Source of the DNA: Pseudomonadota bacterium
GTDB lineage: Bacteria > Bdellovibrionota > Bacteriovoracia > Bacteriovoracales > Bacteriovoracaceae
NCBI GenBank assembly: GCA_027487515.1
Contig: JAIYDL010000010.1
Location: forward strand, 43,454-107,453
Length of the DNA stretch: 64,000 nucleotides
Reading direction: 5' to 3'
Part shown: one piece after another, positions 1 to 8,634 of the stretch
Position numbering within the stretch: position 1 is the first letter of the stretch
How the letters are laid out: every line of letters starts with the position of its first letter
Position numbers and translations under genes: made by a program
Notes under the pieces: model-generated
What the model saw: only the letters and a program-made list of their open reading frames with translations
The model's database searches: none
What the model was told of the DNA's origin: nothing

Positions 1-1165
1 GTTTTTCTAGAAGAGTTCTCTCCGGAGCTTTGAGGCTTCCCTGGTCTTTGATCCCGACCATGTCGTTGAAGCTCTTCACCGCCCCGGCGGCACCGAAGGG
101 GAGGAGCGTGTAAACGGCGTACCAGTGATTGAGATTGTAATAGATCTGGCCTCCCCAGTACCCGGTGAGAGCGTCGAGGTGAGTCTGAAGGTAGCGCCAA
201 TCGGAATCTCGTAGGCCCACGAAGCGGAGGAGATTTTTAAAGTTGGTGGAGTACCCTCGGGAGAGTGACGAATAGGTCAACGGGAGGGAGACGCCGGGGT
301 AATTCTCGGCGATGTTTGAGTTATCAAAGATGAGGGTGTCACGCTTCGGGGCCAGGGTTGTGATGGGTCTTGCCTGAAGGAGGAAGAGTTCTCCCCGGTC
401 AAACGTGAACTCCAGATCCATGAAGACGTCGACGTGCGTGCTAAGAATCGTCGAGGCGGTCAGGAGGGCTTCGAGTTCTCCTTGAGATAAGACGCTGACA
501 CTCGCAAGCTCTGCGGGAACCTGCGCCTCAATCATGGCGTCTCCCTCGAGGGTCAGGAAGCGCCGTTTCTCTCGGATCTGCGCCTCTTTGATCTCCACAC
601 CTTCGATCAAGTAGCGGTCAGTGTCCGTTCGATCGTCCACGATGCCTTGGCCCTGGCCATACCCGGCCTCGATGACTTGTTCGGTGACGAGACCCGTGGG
701 ATTGGCCTGGAAGAGGACCCCGGACTTATCTCCGTTGATCATTTCTTGGATGATGATGTCCATCTTGAGGTCTCGGTCAAGAAGACCTCGCTCCTCAAGG
801 TAGGCGCGGGCCTTCTCCGAGTACAGCGAGGCCCAGACCTCTCTCACCGCAGGAGCGAGGTCTTTGACGAAGAGCCGGGTCTTGAAGATCCCCGCGAAGG
901 AATCTCTCTGGGAATCCTCGAGGGATCCGGAGGAGCGGACCGCCCAGAAGCGATCTCCGGAGAAAAGGTCAAGCTTCATGGATTCGGCGAACGCGTGGGC
1001 CCGAGCTTCGACCGCGGATCCCGTCTTCAGCGCCGCCAGGAGCTCGTCGTACTTCTTCGGGTCACCCTGGGCCACGATCTCTTGATGGGTCAAGACACGA
1101 AACTCCGGAACCCGGAGCCCGAGAGAGCGAAGAAAAACCAGGGACCCCGCCTTACCGTGAAACAT
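1..1165 (-). CDS. PEP synthase/PPDK-like ATP-grasp enzyme, C-terminus cut by window edge
   Basis: Read by translating the minus strand from the ATG at 1165; the frame stays open to position 1, so the C-terminus lies outside the window. Residues about 1-270 are the N-terminal nucleotide-binding domain of the PEP synthase/pyruvate phosphate dikinase family: VRSSGSLEDS at about 77-86 is the usual RSSxxxEDS motif, FAGIF follows, and LFLLQARPIT closes the domain. The stretch NIAENYPGVSLPLTYSS follows, as in PEP-utilizing proteins other than canonical PpsA. The phosphohistidine domain would lie off the window, so the substrate is unknown. The start overlaps the upstream UbiA-like gene by 14 bp, suggesting translational coupling in one operon. 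Family certain, reaction not known. Confidence 0.8.
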   Translation of the reverse strand, partial: MFHGKAGSLVFLRSLGLRVPEFRVLTHQEIVAQGDPKKYDELLAALKTGSAVEARAHAFAESMKLDLFSGDRFWAVRSSGSLEDSQRDSFAGIFKTRLFVKDLAPAVREVWASLYSEKARAYLEERGLLDRDLKMDIIIQEMINGDKSGVLFQANPTGLVTEQVIEAGYGQGQGIVDDRTDTDRYLIEGVEIKEAQIREKRRFLTLEGDAMIEAQVPAELASVSVLSQGELEALLTASTILSTHVDVFMDLEFTFDRGELFLLQARPITTLAPKRDTLIFDNSNIAENYPGVSLPLTYSSLSRGYSTNFKNLLRFVGLRDSDWRYLQTHLDALTGYWGGQIYYNLNHWYAVYTLLPFGAAGAVKSFNDMVGIKDQGSLKAPERTLLEK

Positions 1166-2057
1166 AGGCACCGTACCCGAGGAAAAGGAGCGGAAGCAGG
1201 AGGTGCAGGGCCATGTAGAGCTCCGCAATCGGCTTGAGGTTTCTCATCCGAGGCCTAACCGCATGTGCGGCGATGACTGAGATGAGTCCGAGGTTCACAG
1301 AAAGGAGTAGGCCACTGAGCGAAGCGAGGGAGACGAACTGGACCACGAGGAAAAGATTATTCAGAAGAGTCCCGAGTACGAGGAGGCCCGCAAAGAGCAG
1401 GGCACCTCGGAAGCCGAGCATCGTCGAGTAGACTTGGTAGCCGGGCCGCTCGTCCTCCGGGAGGTAGGTTTTCCGAAGGACCTCCCAGGAGAGCCCCGGG
1501 AGGACGATGAAGCCGATTAACGAGATCGTTTGAGTGAATGCCCAGTCGACGCCGTAGCTGCGAAGAAGGTACGTGACGGCGTACCAGTAAAGGAAGAAAC
1601 CGACCGGCGCATGGGTGAGGAAGGCCAGGAGGCGATTCTGCGACAGAAGTTTTTCCAAGAAGAACCACTTCCCCATGAGAACCGTGAAGCCGAAGGCGAG
1701 GGAGTACTCCGCCCAGGCGTACGGCGAGAGGATGTTCACGAGTCCTCCGAACACACTCACGCAGATAAGAAGCACGGTCAGGTATTCGAGCTTCAACCGC
1801 CCGGAGGGGAGAGGGCGGTCGGGGAAAAACTGCGCGTCGGTGTGGCGGTCTTTAAACTCATCACTGATCCGGTAGTAGAGCAGGAGAAAAAACGTCCCGA
1901 AGGATGGAGCGAGGAACTTCACCCCGAAGCCCGGAAGCCCCTTCTCTTGCCTGACGAGGAGTTCGATCAAGAGACCAACAACGAGGGAAACGAAGAGCCG
2001 TGGGCCCGGTTCCAGTTGTTCCTGACAGTAGCAGCGGATCCGTTGATAAAATGTCAC
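1152..2057 (-). CDS. UbiA-like integral membrane prenyltransferase
   Basis: A 301-residue protein with about eight or nine hydrophobic segments spread along its length. Two acidic motifs fit the UbiA superfamily: YRISDEFKDRHTD followed by PDRPLPSG in the first half (compare NDxxDxxxD then RP), and LPEDERPGYQVYS after the midpoint, where the second aspartate motif sits. UbiA enzymes move an isoprenoid diphosphate onto an aromatic or other acceptor in the membrane. The usual first N/D is replaced by S-D-E, so this is a divergent member and its acceptor cannot be told. It overlaps the deacylase gene upstream by 4 bp (ATGA) and the PEP-synthase-like gene downstream by 14 bp. Confidence 0.7.
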   Translation of the reverse strand: MTFYQRIRCYCQEQLEPGPRLFVSLVVGLLIELLVRQEKGLPGFGVKFLAPSFGTFFLLLYYRISDEFKDRHTDAQFFPDRPLPSGRLKLEYLTVLLICVSVFGGLVNILSPYAWAEYSLAFGFTVLMGKWFFLEKLLSQNRLLAFLTHAPVGFFLYWYAVTYLLRSYGVDWAFTQTISLIGFIVLPGLSWEVLRKTYLPEDERPGYQVYSTMLGFRGALLFAGLLVLGTLLNNLFLVVQFVSLASLSGLLLSVNLGLISVIAAHAVRPRMRNLKPIAELYMALHLLLPLLFLGYGAYVSR

Positions 2058-3055
2058 AGCCGTCCCGTTTGGACCAGGCCCTCGAAGAAAGCACAGTAGG
2101 GTTCGTGAGCGAAGACACCGTAGCCACCGGCCATCACATAGGTCTGAGGGATTCCCCGGGTCCTAAGGAAATCGTAAACCATAAAATCTCTCTCCCGCAT
2201 TTGGGCCAGACTCAGCCGCAGGTCCCCGGAACTTGGGAGCTCGTCTTTTTCATAGGGGTCGCTGCCCTGAACGACGATGGCCAGCTCCGGGGAACCCGAG
2301 GCCTCAAGCTGGCCCAGGCCTTGGGCGAGTTTGGGTAAGTACTGGGCCTCGTCTCCTCGTGGGATACCGAGGTCCACGTCACTCGGAATAAACCAGGGGT
2401 GCCGGAGGCCTTGTGCATCGAACTCGGGGGAGTCCAGTGGCCAGCCCTCTTTCATGTGGATGCTTAAGGTTTGAATCGATTCATCCCCGGTGGTGAGTTC
2501 CGCGGTGCCGTCGCCTTTGTGCGCATCCACGTCGATGATCCAGATGCGCTTCACGCCTCGGTGCCGCTGAAGCCAGCGGGCCGCGACGACGATGTCGTTG
2601 ACGAGGCAGAAGCCGCGACCCCCGAAGCTCATGGCATGGTGGTACCCTCCCCCCAGGTGATACACGGCCCTTCCTGTCTCTAGCGCTTCGGCTGCGGCCC
2701 GGACAGTGAGAGCGGTTTGTCGGAGGACGTGATCGACGATTTCATCCAGCGGGCGAGAGGCGCTCTCGGGATTGTAGCGGTGGTAGGTGCCGTTGGGACC
2801 GACGAGCTCGAAGGTTTCCCGGATGAGGTTCTGCCGTTCTTGGGGAGTTCCAAAGAGGTTTGCGACGAACTCTTCCGTATGCACGGAGAGGAAATCCGCT
2901 TTCGTAAGCGGGGCCCCCTCTCGAGTCACGGTGACCGAAAAATTCTGGCGTCGGAGAGTTTCAAGGGTGGTGAGGATGCGCCCAGCGTTCAAGGGAATTT
3001 GAATCCCGTAGGCCAGGAGGTTTAAGAGTGAGTCGGGATTGTAGAGAACTTTCAT
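2054..3055 (-). CDS. Histone deacetylase superfamily protein (AcuC/HDAC-like deacylase)
   Basis: A 333-residue zinc-dependent deacylase of the arginase/HDAC fold. The active site is intact: LGGGYHHA with paired histidines at about 139-140, GFCLVNDI, metal-binding DVDAHKGDGT (D177, H179), GSDPYEKDE with the third metal ligand D266, and AGGYG with Y312 as transition-state tyrosine. Bacterial relatives deacetylate acetyl-lysine, acetylpolyamines or small-molecule amides. No signal peptide, so cytoplasmic. It lies upstream of the UbiA-like and PEP-synthase-like genes with a 4-bp overlap, which suggests a role in the same pathway, perhaps removing an acyl group from a small metabolite. The substrate is not predictable from sequence. 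Confidence 0.88.
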   Translation of the reverse strand: MKVLYNPDSLLNLLAYGIQIPLNAGRILTTLETLRRQNFSVTVTREGAPLTKADFLSVHTEEFVANLFGTPQERQNLIRETFELVGPNGTYHRYNPESASRPLDEIVDHVLRQTALTVRAAAEALETGRAVYHLGGGYHHAMSFGGRGFCLVNDIVVAARWLQRHRGVKRIWIIDVDAHKGDGTAELTTGDESIQTLSIHMKEGWPLDSPEFDAQGLRHPWFIPSDVDLGIPRGDEAQYLPKLAQGLGQLEASGSPELAIVVQGSDPYEKDELPSSGDLRLSLAQMRERDFMVYDFLRTRGIPQTYVMAGGYGVFAHEPYCAFFEGLVQTGRL

Positions 3056-3095
3056 CCGTTTATCTTAACGCAATTCAAGATGAGGCCACAAAAAA

Positions 3096-3755
3096 TTAGG
3101 TCTTCTTTTGAGGCAAGCAGATACCCAATTGTCCTGGTAGGAATAGGGGCCGGCGGGCCTCGCTTTTGACCCAGTCGACGAAGAGGGGGGCCGGGGCTTT
3201 CCAAAGCTCCCAGTCAAACCGCTTGGCGACGTACCGTCGCACGAGGTTGAGGAAGTCTTCCTCATGGCCAAAGGGCAGCGAGAGGAGATTGAGGACCGCC
3301 GCGTCCTGGAGGTAGAGCTTGACTCGGCGGGAGTACACTTCGACCGGTGCAAGAGCGAATGAGAGGTCCTGCGCCAGCTCGTCGTTGGGATCGTGGGAAG
3401 GGGGGTCTCCAAAGGTGAAGTACCGGTGGAGCGTAAAATCCCTAGAGGCCAGGTTCACTGAAAGTTGTTCTCGGTCAAGCCATCGAAGAAAGGCCCTGCC
3501 TTCTCCGAGGTCGCGATCAACACGAAGCCCCCGGAGATGCCAGAGCCGGTAGGCTTCTCGGAAGGGGATCGCGCGCTCGCTCCTTCGGCGCAGGAGCGTG
3601 AGGGCGACCTTGTCAGAAAAATCAGGCCTCTTTTCTCGGCCATTAATCCGGAGGGGGGTGAAGTTAAAGATAGGCGCCGGCAGACAGGGCAACCTGGGAT
3701 CGAAGTCGTCCGCAAAAGACCAGGTTATCCGTCCGTAGCTGAGACCTTGCTTCAT
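3096..3755 (-). CDS. Hypothetical protein, 219 aa
   Basis: I do not recognise a family. The protein is soluble-looking, without signal peptide or membrane segment, rich in Arg and aromatic residues, with no obvious catalytic motif. The N-terminus contains FNFTPLRING and the C-terminus FVDWVKSEARRPLF. It ends 40 bp before the deacylase start on the same strand, so it is probably the first gene of the deacylase/UbiA/PEP-synthase-like operon. Codon use matches its neighbours. The start at 3755 lies about 160 bp from the divergently transcribed peptidase gene, leaving room for two promoters. Confidence 0.65.
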   Translation of the reverse strand: MKQGLSYGRITWSFADDFDPRLPCLPAPIFNFTPLRINGREKRPDFSDKVALTLLRRRSERAIPFREAYRLWHLRGLRVDRDLGEGRAFLRWLDREQLSVNLASRDFTLHRYFTFGDPPSHDPNDELAQDLSFALAPVEVYSRRVKLYLQDAAVLNLLSLPFGHEEDFLNLVRRYVAKRFDWELWKAPAPLFVDWVKSEARRPLFLPGQLGICLPQKKT

Positions 3756-3918
3756 TTTCTCTAGTTACGGCAATATTCCTGGAAAAATACAATCCGTAAG
3801 CTTCTCTCTCACAATTCTCAAAGGTTGCCTCGGATTCCTTGTCAAAAGAAGTGTCTTTTCCTCGATCCCTCTTCCATAATTTGGCAACAGTTGTAGACTG
3901 AAAAGAAAAGGATTGAGC

Positions 3919-4866
3919 ATGCGTGAATTCTACCCTGAAATCGGGCCCCTCCGGAGCGGTCACCTGAAGGTCAGTGAGCTCCATGAAATTTACTTCGAAG
4001 AAGTGGGGAACCCCGCGGGGAAACCGGTGGTCTTCGTCCACGGAGGTCCGGGCGGAGGGGTGGACCCCTCCATGCGCCGATTCTTCGATCCCCGAGTTTG
4101 GCGGGTGATCCTCTTCGACCAAAGGGGCTGTGGGAAATCCCGCCCCTTCTCAGAGCTTCGAGAGAACACCACCTGGGACTTAGTCTCCGATATGGAAAAG
4201 CTTCGCGCCCACATGGGTGTAAGTTCGTGGACGGTCTTCGGCGGCTCCTGGGGCTCCACCCTCGCCCTGGCCTACGCGATCTCGCACCCGGACCGAGTTC
4301 GGGAGCTCATCCTGCGCGGCATTTTTCTCCTTCGGAAGAAAGAAATCGACTGGTTCTACCAAGACGGGGCGAGTTTCCTCTTTCCCGATGCGTGGGAGCA
4401 CTACCTTGCTCCCATTCCTGAGGCCGAACGTGCAGACTTGGTCTCTGCCTATTACCGTCGTCTGACGTCCCCGGACCAGGCGGTGCGAAGCGCGGCCGCC
4501 AAGGCCTGGTCTGTTTGGGAGGGATCAACCTCGAAGCTCCATTTCGACCCGGCCTTCGTGGAGCGCTTTGCCGGAGATGAATTCGCCGATGCGTTTGCCC
4601 GGATCGAGTGCCACTACTTCACCAACGAGGGCTTCTTCACTGAAGACGGTTGGCTCTTAAATAACGTTGAGAAGATCTCCCGGATTCCAGGCCGCATCAT
4701 CCAGGGCCGCTACGATGTGGTCTGCCCGGCCACCTCTGCCTACGAACTCCATAAGCGCTGGCCGGCCTCTGAGCTCATCATCGTTCCGGACGCGGGGCAC
4801 TCGGCCTCTGAGCCTGGCATTCGCTCTCGGCTCATCGAGGCCACTGATGACTTCGGGAAACTCTAA
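3919..4866 (+). CDS. pip: Proline iminopeptidase (prolyl aminopeptidase)
   Basis: An alpha/beta hydrolase of 315 residues from the ATG at 3919; an in-frame TTG at 3913 is a weaker option. It would release N-terminal proline from peptides (EC 3.4.11.5). Diagnostic motifs are HGGPGGG at about 41-47 (oxyanion hole), the DQRGCGKS stretch, and the nucleophile elbow GGSWGS with catalytic Ser at about 110. The acid and base are expected at RYDVVCP and DAGHS near the C-terminus. The length matches the bacterial monomeric family. No export signal, so it likely acts on imported peptides in the cytoplasm. The next gene starts 16 bp after the stop, suggesting cotranscription. Confidence 0.93.
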   Translation: MREFYPEIGPLRSGHLKVSELHEIYFEEVGNPAGKPVVFVHGGPGGGVDPSMRRFFDPRVWRVILFDQRGCGKSRPFSELRENTTWDLVSDMEKLRAHMGVSSWTVFGGSWGSTLALAYAISHPDRVRELILRGIFLLRKKEIDWFYQDGASFLFPDAWEHYLAPIPEAERADLVSAYYRRLTSPDQAVRSAAAKAWSVWEGSTSKLHFDPAFVERFAGDEFADAFARIECHYFTNEGFFTEDGWLLNNVEKISRIPGRIIQGRYDVVCPATSAYELHKRWPASELIIVPDAGHSASEPGIRSRLIEATDDFGKL

Positions 4867-4881
4867 CAGGAGACTCTCTGC

Positions 4882-6642
4882 GTGCGCCTTCAATTGACCC
4901 TTCTTTTACTCTTCTGTGGCGCGTGTGCGTACCGGACCCCGGAGGCCGCCCACCGGCACTGGCGGCTTGAGTCCAAGGCCCTGGCCCAGAAGTATGCCAA
5001 GAGCATCGCCGTCTTTTTTCCGGAGTACGTTTCGGAGATGGGCTTTGACCAGTACGAGGGACTCACAACGCCGTACTCGAAGAACTTCGACTACGCCTGG
5101 TACGCTCACAGTTACAAGTGGAAGAAGTACTTGGACAAACTTGAAGCGAAGGCACTGGAGCCGGAGTTTCACACCGATGTAAAAATCCTTCAGCGGAAAG
5201 TGAACCTCGAACTCGAGGAGTACGGACTCAACCGCCGCATCGGTCTGATCCCATTTATTCCCGTCAGCGAGGTCATCTACCTGAACTTAAAGGAGCTCTT
5301 GGCCGAAGGCTCTCCCAAGCGCAAACAGTTGAACGCCTTCTCCCGGTTCCGGACCTACGTCCGCGGGAACCGGGAACAGCTTCCGATGGTTGACGGGGTC
5401 ATCGCCTACGTTACGGCCCGGCAAGAGCACGTGCATTCACTTCGCATCAGCGGCACCTGGCCCACAAAAGTGGAGGTCGAGACGTATCTGAGGGACTCGC
5501 CGGATTACTTGAACAGTATCCGCGAGCTGCTAGCGAACACACCCACCAAGATTTGGGAGCACGACTTCAAAGAGCTCGAGGCCCAGGAGGCCACCTACCG
5601 GGACTTCGTGCGGGTGAAGATTTTGCCCTACGCGCGAACCAGTAGCGTGATGCCCGCGGAACTCTATGCCTTTCGGTTAAAGCAGTACGAACTCGGGGAA
5701 GGAGCGGAGGCCCTGATTGAGACTGCCAAGGCCGATTACCAGAGCCTCTACAAGAGCTTCAAGGAATTGGGTGAAGACCTAGCACTGATCCACAAGCTCC
5801 CGAAGAGTGACCCCGTGTCGGTGGTTCACTACCTCGCCCAAGGGTTTCTCACCGATGAGCAAGAGCTCTTAAAGTTGTACCAGAAAACGACTCAGGAGTT
5901 GCACCAGATTGTGCTCAAGCATAAGCTCTTGACTCTCCGGCGAAAACCCGAGATCCGCATTCGGTTTGCCACGGCCGCCGAGGCCCAGTCTCTGCCGGCG
6001 CCGCACTTCATTCCGTCTCCGCTGTTTGGTGAAGGTCGCATCATCCCGTCTCAGTTCGTGATTACCCCGGCGACGCGTGAACGAAATGATTTTAGTTACA
6101 AAGAAGCCGTGGTGACTCTCGCGGCCCATGAAGCCATCCCCGGCCACGGGGTTCAGTACCAGGCCATGAAGGAGCGTGGGACGACCCTGATCCGTTCATG
6201 GTTTGCCCATAACAGTGTCAACGTCGAGGGGTGGGGCCTTTACGCTGAGGACCTCGTTTATCCGCACCTCACGAAAGAGGCCCAGTTCATCACCCTCCAG
6301 CGCCGCCTCTGGCGCGTGGCCCGGATGTTCCTTGATCCGGAGCTCAACCTGGGGAGGATCAGGCCCGCGAGAGTTCTTGAGCTCTTCCAGAATGAACTCG
6401 GATTCTCGAAATCCTTCGCCGACTCGGAGCTCTCGCGCTACTCCTACATCATGCCGGGGCAAGCGACCTCTTACTACTACGGTTTCAAGAAGCTCGTTTT
6501 GATGAAGCACATCCTTCAGCAAAAGAATCTCAAGATCAGCGACCGGTGCTTTAACGATGCCGTGCTCGACCTGGGGATTCTTCCTTTGGAAGAGATCGAT
6601 GCTCGGTTACAGAAGGGCATCGCTTGCGATGAAGACGACTGA
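4882..6642 (+). CDS. DUF885 family putative metallopeptidase, lipoprotein
   Basis: A 586-residue protein starting at GTG. The N-terminus is a short hydrophobic stretch ending in FCGAC, a lipobox-like site with Cys15, so it is probably an outer-membrane or periplasmic lipoprotein; Cys rather than Leu at -3 is unusual. The body matches the DUF885 family: the signature HEAIPGHGVQYQ occurs at about residues 415-426, and the C-terminal part has LSRYSYIMPGQATSYYYG, typical of the family. DUF885 proteins are treated as zinc-peptidase-like; the true substrate is not established. It follows pip by 16 bp, so the pair may work together on peptide degradation. Confidence 0.85.
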   Translation: MRLQLTLLLLFCGACAYRTPEAAHRHWRLESKALAQKYAKSIAVFFPEYVSEMGFDQYEGLTTPYSKNFDYAWYAHSYKWKKYLDKLEAKALEPEFHTDVKILQRKVNLELEEYGLNRRIGLIPFIPVSEVIYLNLKELLAEGSPKRKQLNAFSRFRTYVRGNREQLPMVDGVIAYVTARQEHVHSLRISGTWPTKVEVETYLRDSPDYLNSIRELLANTPTKIWEHDFKELEAQEATYRDFVRVKILPYARTSSVMPAELYAFRLKQYELGEGAEALIETAKADYQSLYKSFKELGEDLALIHKLPKSDPVSVVHYLAQGFLTDEQELLKLYQKTTQELHQIVLKHKLLTLRRKPEIRIRFATAAEAQSLPAPHFIPSPLFGEGRIIPSQFVITPATRERNDFSYKEAVVTLAAHEAIPGHGVQYQAMKERGTTLIRSWFAHNSVNVEGWGLYAEDLVYPHLTKEAQFITLQRRLWRVARMFLDPELNLGRIRPARVLELFQNELGFSKSFADSELSRYSYIMPGQATSYYYGFKKLVLMKHILQQKNLKISDRCFNDAVLDLGILPLEEIDARLQKGIACDEDD

Positions 6643-6678
6643 GCGGACGTCCTAGAGATTGCGGTTGAGGGCCTCCCG

Positions 6679-7260
6679 TTACAGCATGAGGCCCTGAAGC
6701 TCCGCATACTGAAGCAGGAGCACCGTTTTCGCGTCCCGGATCTTTCCCTCCCGAACCATGGCCAGTGCCTGATCCCAAGTACACTCAAGGACCTCGATAT
6801 TCTCCTGCTCGTCCGCTCGACCTCCGCCGCGTGAAATTCGCATGGAGTCGTCATAAGGGGCGGTATAAAAATACAGCTTCTCGCTCACCGACCCTGGAGA
6901 CATGTAGAGCTCGAAGACGCGGGTCAACTCACTCACCCGAAGGCCCGTCTCTTCCTCGATCTCTCGCCGCATGCATTCGTCGGGATCGATCACGTCAAGC
7001 TTCCCTGCACAGGTCTCGATCAGGTGCCCATCTGGATTGCCGTTCTCATAGGTCGGGATCCGAAATTGTCGCGTCAGAATGACTGACTTTCTTTCCTTGT
7101 TGTAGAGTAAAGCGGTCACTCCGTCGCCTCGGTCGTAGACCTGCCGAACGTGCTGCTCCCAGACGCCGTCGTCTCTTTGGTACTTGTAGGTGAGTTTCCG
7201 CAGGAGTGCCCAGTCGTCGGAGAGGATAGTGACTTTGATGTTCCGGATTCTTTGACTCAT
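6679..7260 (-). CDS. nudK: Nudix hydrolase, NudK-like (GDP-mannose/ADP-ribose type)
   Basis: A 193-residue Nudix protein. The Nudix box GKLDVIDPDECMRREIEEET lies at about residues 94-113 and has the slightly shortened spacing seen in E. coli NudK, as do the N-terminal part (ILSDDWALLRKLTYKYQRDDG) and the overall length. NudK hydrolyses GDP-mannose and related sugar nucleotides; ADP-ribose pyrophosphatases of the same group cannot be excluded. No clear Shine-Dalgarno precedes the ATG at 7260. The gene is convergent with the DUF885 gene, 36 bp apart. Confidence 0.85.
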   Translation of the reverse strand: MSQRIRNIKVTILSDDWALLRKLTYKYQRDDGVWEQHVRQVYDRGDGVTALLYNKERKSVILTRQFRIPTYENGNPDGHLIETCAGKLDVIDPDECMRREIEEETGLRVSELTRVFELYMSPGSVSEKLYFYTAPYDDSMRISRGGGRADEQENIEVLECTWDQALAMVREGKIRDAKTVLLLQYAELQGLML

Positions 7261-7351
7261 GAAGGTAAAGTAAAGAACTCCACTCCAGGAGTCAACGGTC
7301 CCTGGGCCACCGCGGGTTATCAGATCCAGAGGACCGACCTAGACTGAGTTC

Positions 7352-8137
7352 ATGGCCGCAAACCCTACTCAGCGAAGAGCAGCCTTTCTTCTTATCTTGG
7401 CCGTGATCTCGGTCCTTCACGGGGTGTTACTCACGCTGAGGCCAATTCACCGAAGAGACATCAGGCAATCTAAAATCGTTCCCCTCCGAGTGCGAGTGCT
7501 CTCAGAAGAAAGAGTGGCTGGTCAGATCGTGCGCTCCATAGATTCCGAGAAGCGAGAGGCCAAGGAAGACGCCTTCCTGAGTGACAAGACTCGCTCCTTT
7601 GACCGCCAATCCAAATCCCAAAAGAGCGAACCTTTCCAAGCGGGCGGTGGGTCTCGTGACCTGAGCTTCTCGGAGCTCGCCGATGGCCTGGGACAGAATC
7701 CTTTCCAGGCCACAGCACGCGCTTACGGTCGCAGGAAGGCCAGGTCTATGGCGAGCAATGATTACCTAAAGGAGATCCCAGCTGAGGGGTCCACGAAGCT
7801 CAATACGGTGGAGTTTAAGTACTACGGCTTCTACCTTCGGATCCGCCAGAAGCTTGAGCAGTTTTGGGGACGCTCGCTCCACGAAACCGCGGCGAGGTTC
7901 GCCGTGAGTGGTCGTCAGGTGAGCTTGAGTTCAGACCACATCACGGCCCTGCGAGTGACCTTGAACGCCAGTGGAGAGGTGATTGAAATTGAGGTGATCG
8001 GGGCGAGCGGAGTCACGGAACTCGACGAAGCGGCGGTTGAATCATTTAATGAGGCGGGGCCCTTTCCCAATCCACCGAAGGGTCTCGTTGTGGATGGGAA
8101 AGTGACTCTCGTCTGGGGGTTTGTCGTGCAGAGCTAG
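7352..8137 (+). CDS. TonB-like protein (C-terminal TonB domain)
   Basis: 261 residues with one N-terminal membrane segment at about 11-29, a charged Lys/Glu/Arg-rich linker and a C-terminal TonB/TolA-type domain at about 170-260 (FYLRIRQKLEQFW, then ITALRVTLNASGEVIEIEVI, then ASGVTELDEAAVESFNEAGPFP). It is anchored in the inner membrane with the domain in the periplasm and would pass energy or a mechanical link to an outer-membrane partner. The linker is not proline-rich as in classical TonB, and no ExbB/ExbD or receptor gene lies next to it. Such orphan TonB-domain proteins are common in Bdellovibrio-like bacteria (from memory). Confidence 0.8.
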   Translation: MAANPTQRRAAFLLILAVISVLHGVLLTLRPIHRRDIRQSKIVPLRVRVLSEERVAGQIVRSIDSEKREAKEDAFLSDKTRSFDRQSKSQKSEPFQAGGGSRDLSFSELADGLGQNPFQATARAYGRRKARSMASNDYLKEIPAEGSTKLNTVEFKYYGFYLRIRQKLEQFWGRSLHETAARFAVSGRQVSLSSDHITALRVTLNASGEVIEIEVIGASGVTELDEAAVESFNEAGPFPNPPKGLVVDGKVTLVWGFVVQS

Positions 8138-8182
8138 TCGGCAAAAGGGTGCGGGTGTCTGACCCCGCACCACAAGATTCGG

Positions 8183-8563
8183 TTACTGCTTTACGTAGTC
8201 GAAGATCCCGAGCATGGTGTTTCGAAATGTGCTGTTCTTAACACCGCGACCGATGCGAAGTTTGTTCTCTCGAACGAAGATGGCCCCGGCGTCCACTCCG
8301 TCAGAGGTGCTCCAGTTGGCCTCCCAGACATCGTTCGGGGTGAAGATCGTAGTGATCTTGCGACCGATCTCAACGGTTCCGGCCTCGGTGTCGCTGTGAT
8401 CAAAGTCTTGGCACGAGCTGTCCCGGTACCAGTCCCGCGTAAACTCATAGGCCCCGTCCTTTCGGATGGAGTAAGTTTCTTGGACATACCCAGATTGGTT
8501 TTGGATCTGAGATTGGATGCAAGTGGTAGACCAAATGCCGATGAAAAGAAGCAAAGTGTTCAT
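8183..8563 (-). CDS. Small secreted hypothetical protein, 126 aa
   Basis: I do not recognise a family with confidence. The N-terminus (MNTLLLFIGIWSTTC) is a short signal sequence, possibly ending at a lipobox-like Cys15. The body alternates polar and aromatic residues (QETYSIRKDGAYEFTRDWY, TTIFTPNDVWEANW), suggesting a small beta-barrel such as a lipocalin-like fold; this is inference. GGGAG upstream of the ATG at 8563 is a reasonable ribosome binding site. It lies downstream of galM on the same strand with a 71-bp gap. Confidence 0.6.
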   Translation of the reverse strand: MNTLLLFIGIWSTTCIQSQIQNQSGYVQETYSIRKDGAYEFTRDWYRDSSCQDFDHSDTEAGTVEIGRKITTIFTPNDVWEANWSTSDGVDAGAIFVRENKLRIGRGVKNSTFRNTMLGIFDYVKQ

Positions 8564-8634
8564 GCTGATAACTCCCGTAGGTAAACGGGCGTTTTATAGC
8601 CGAAGCGGCGATGCCTCTACAACTGAAAAAAAGC

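Noticed and set aside
647..1237. A plus-strand open frame of 196 codons at the left edge
   Set aside because: It is antisense to the PEP-synthase-like gene, whose conserved motifs are on the minus strand.
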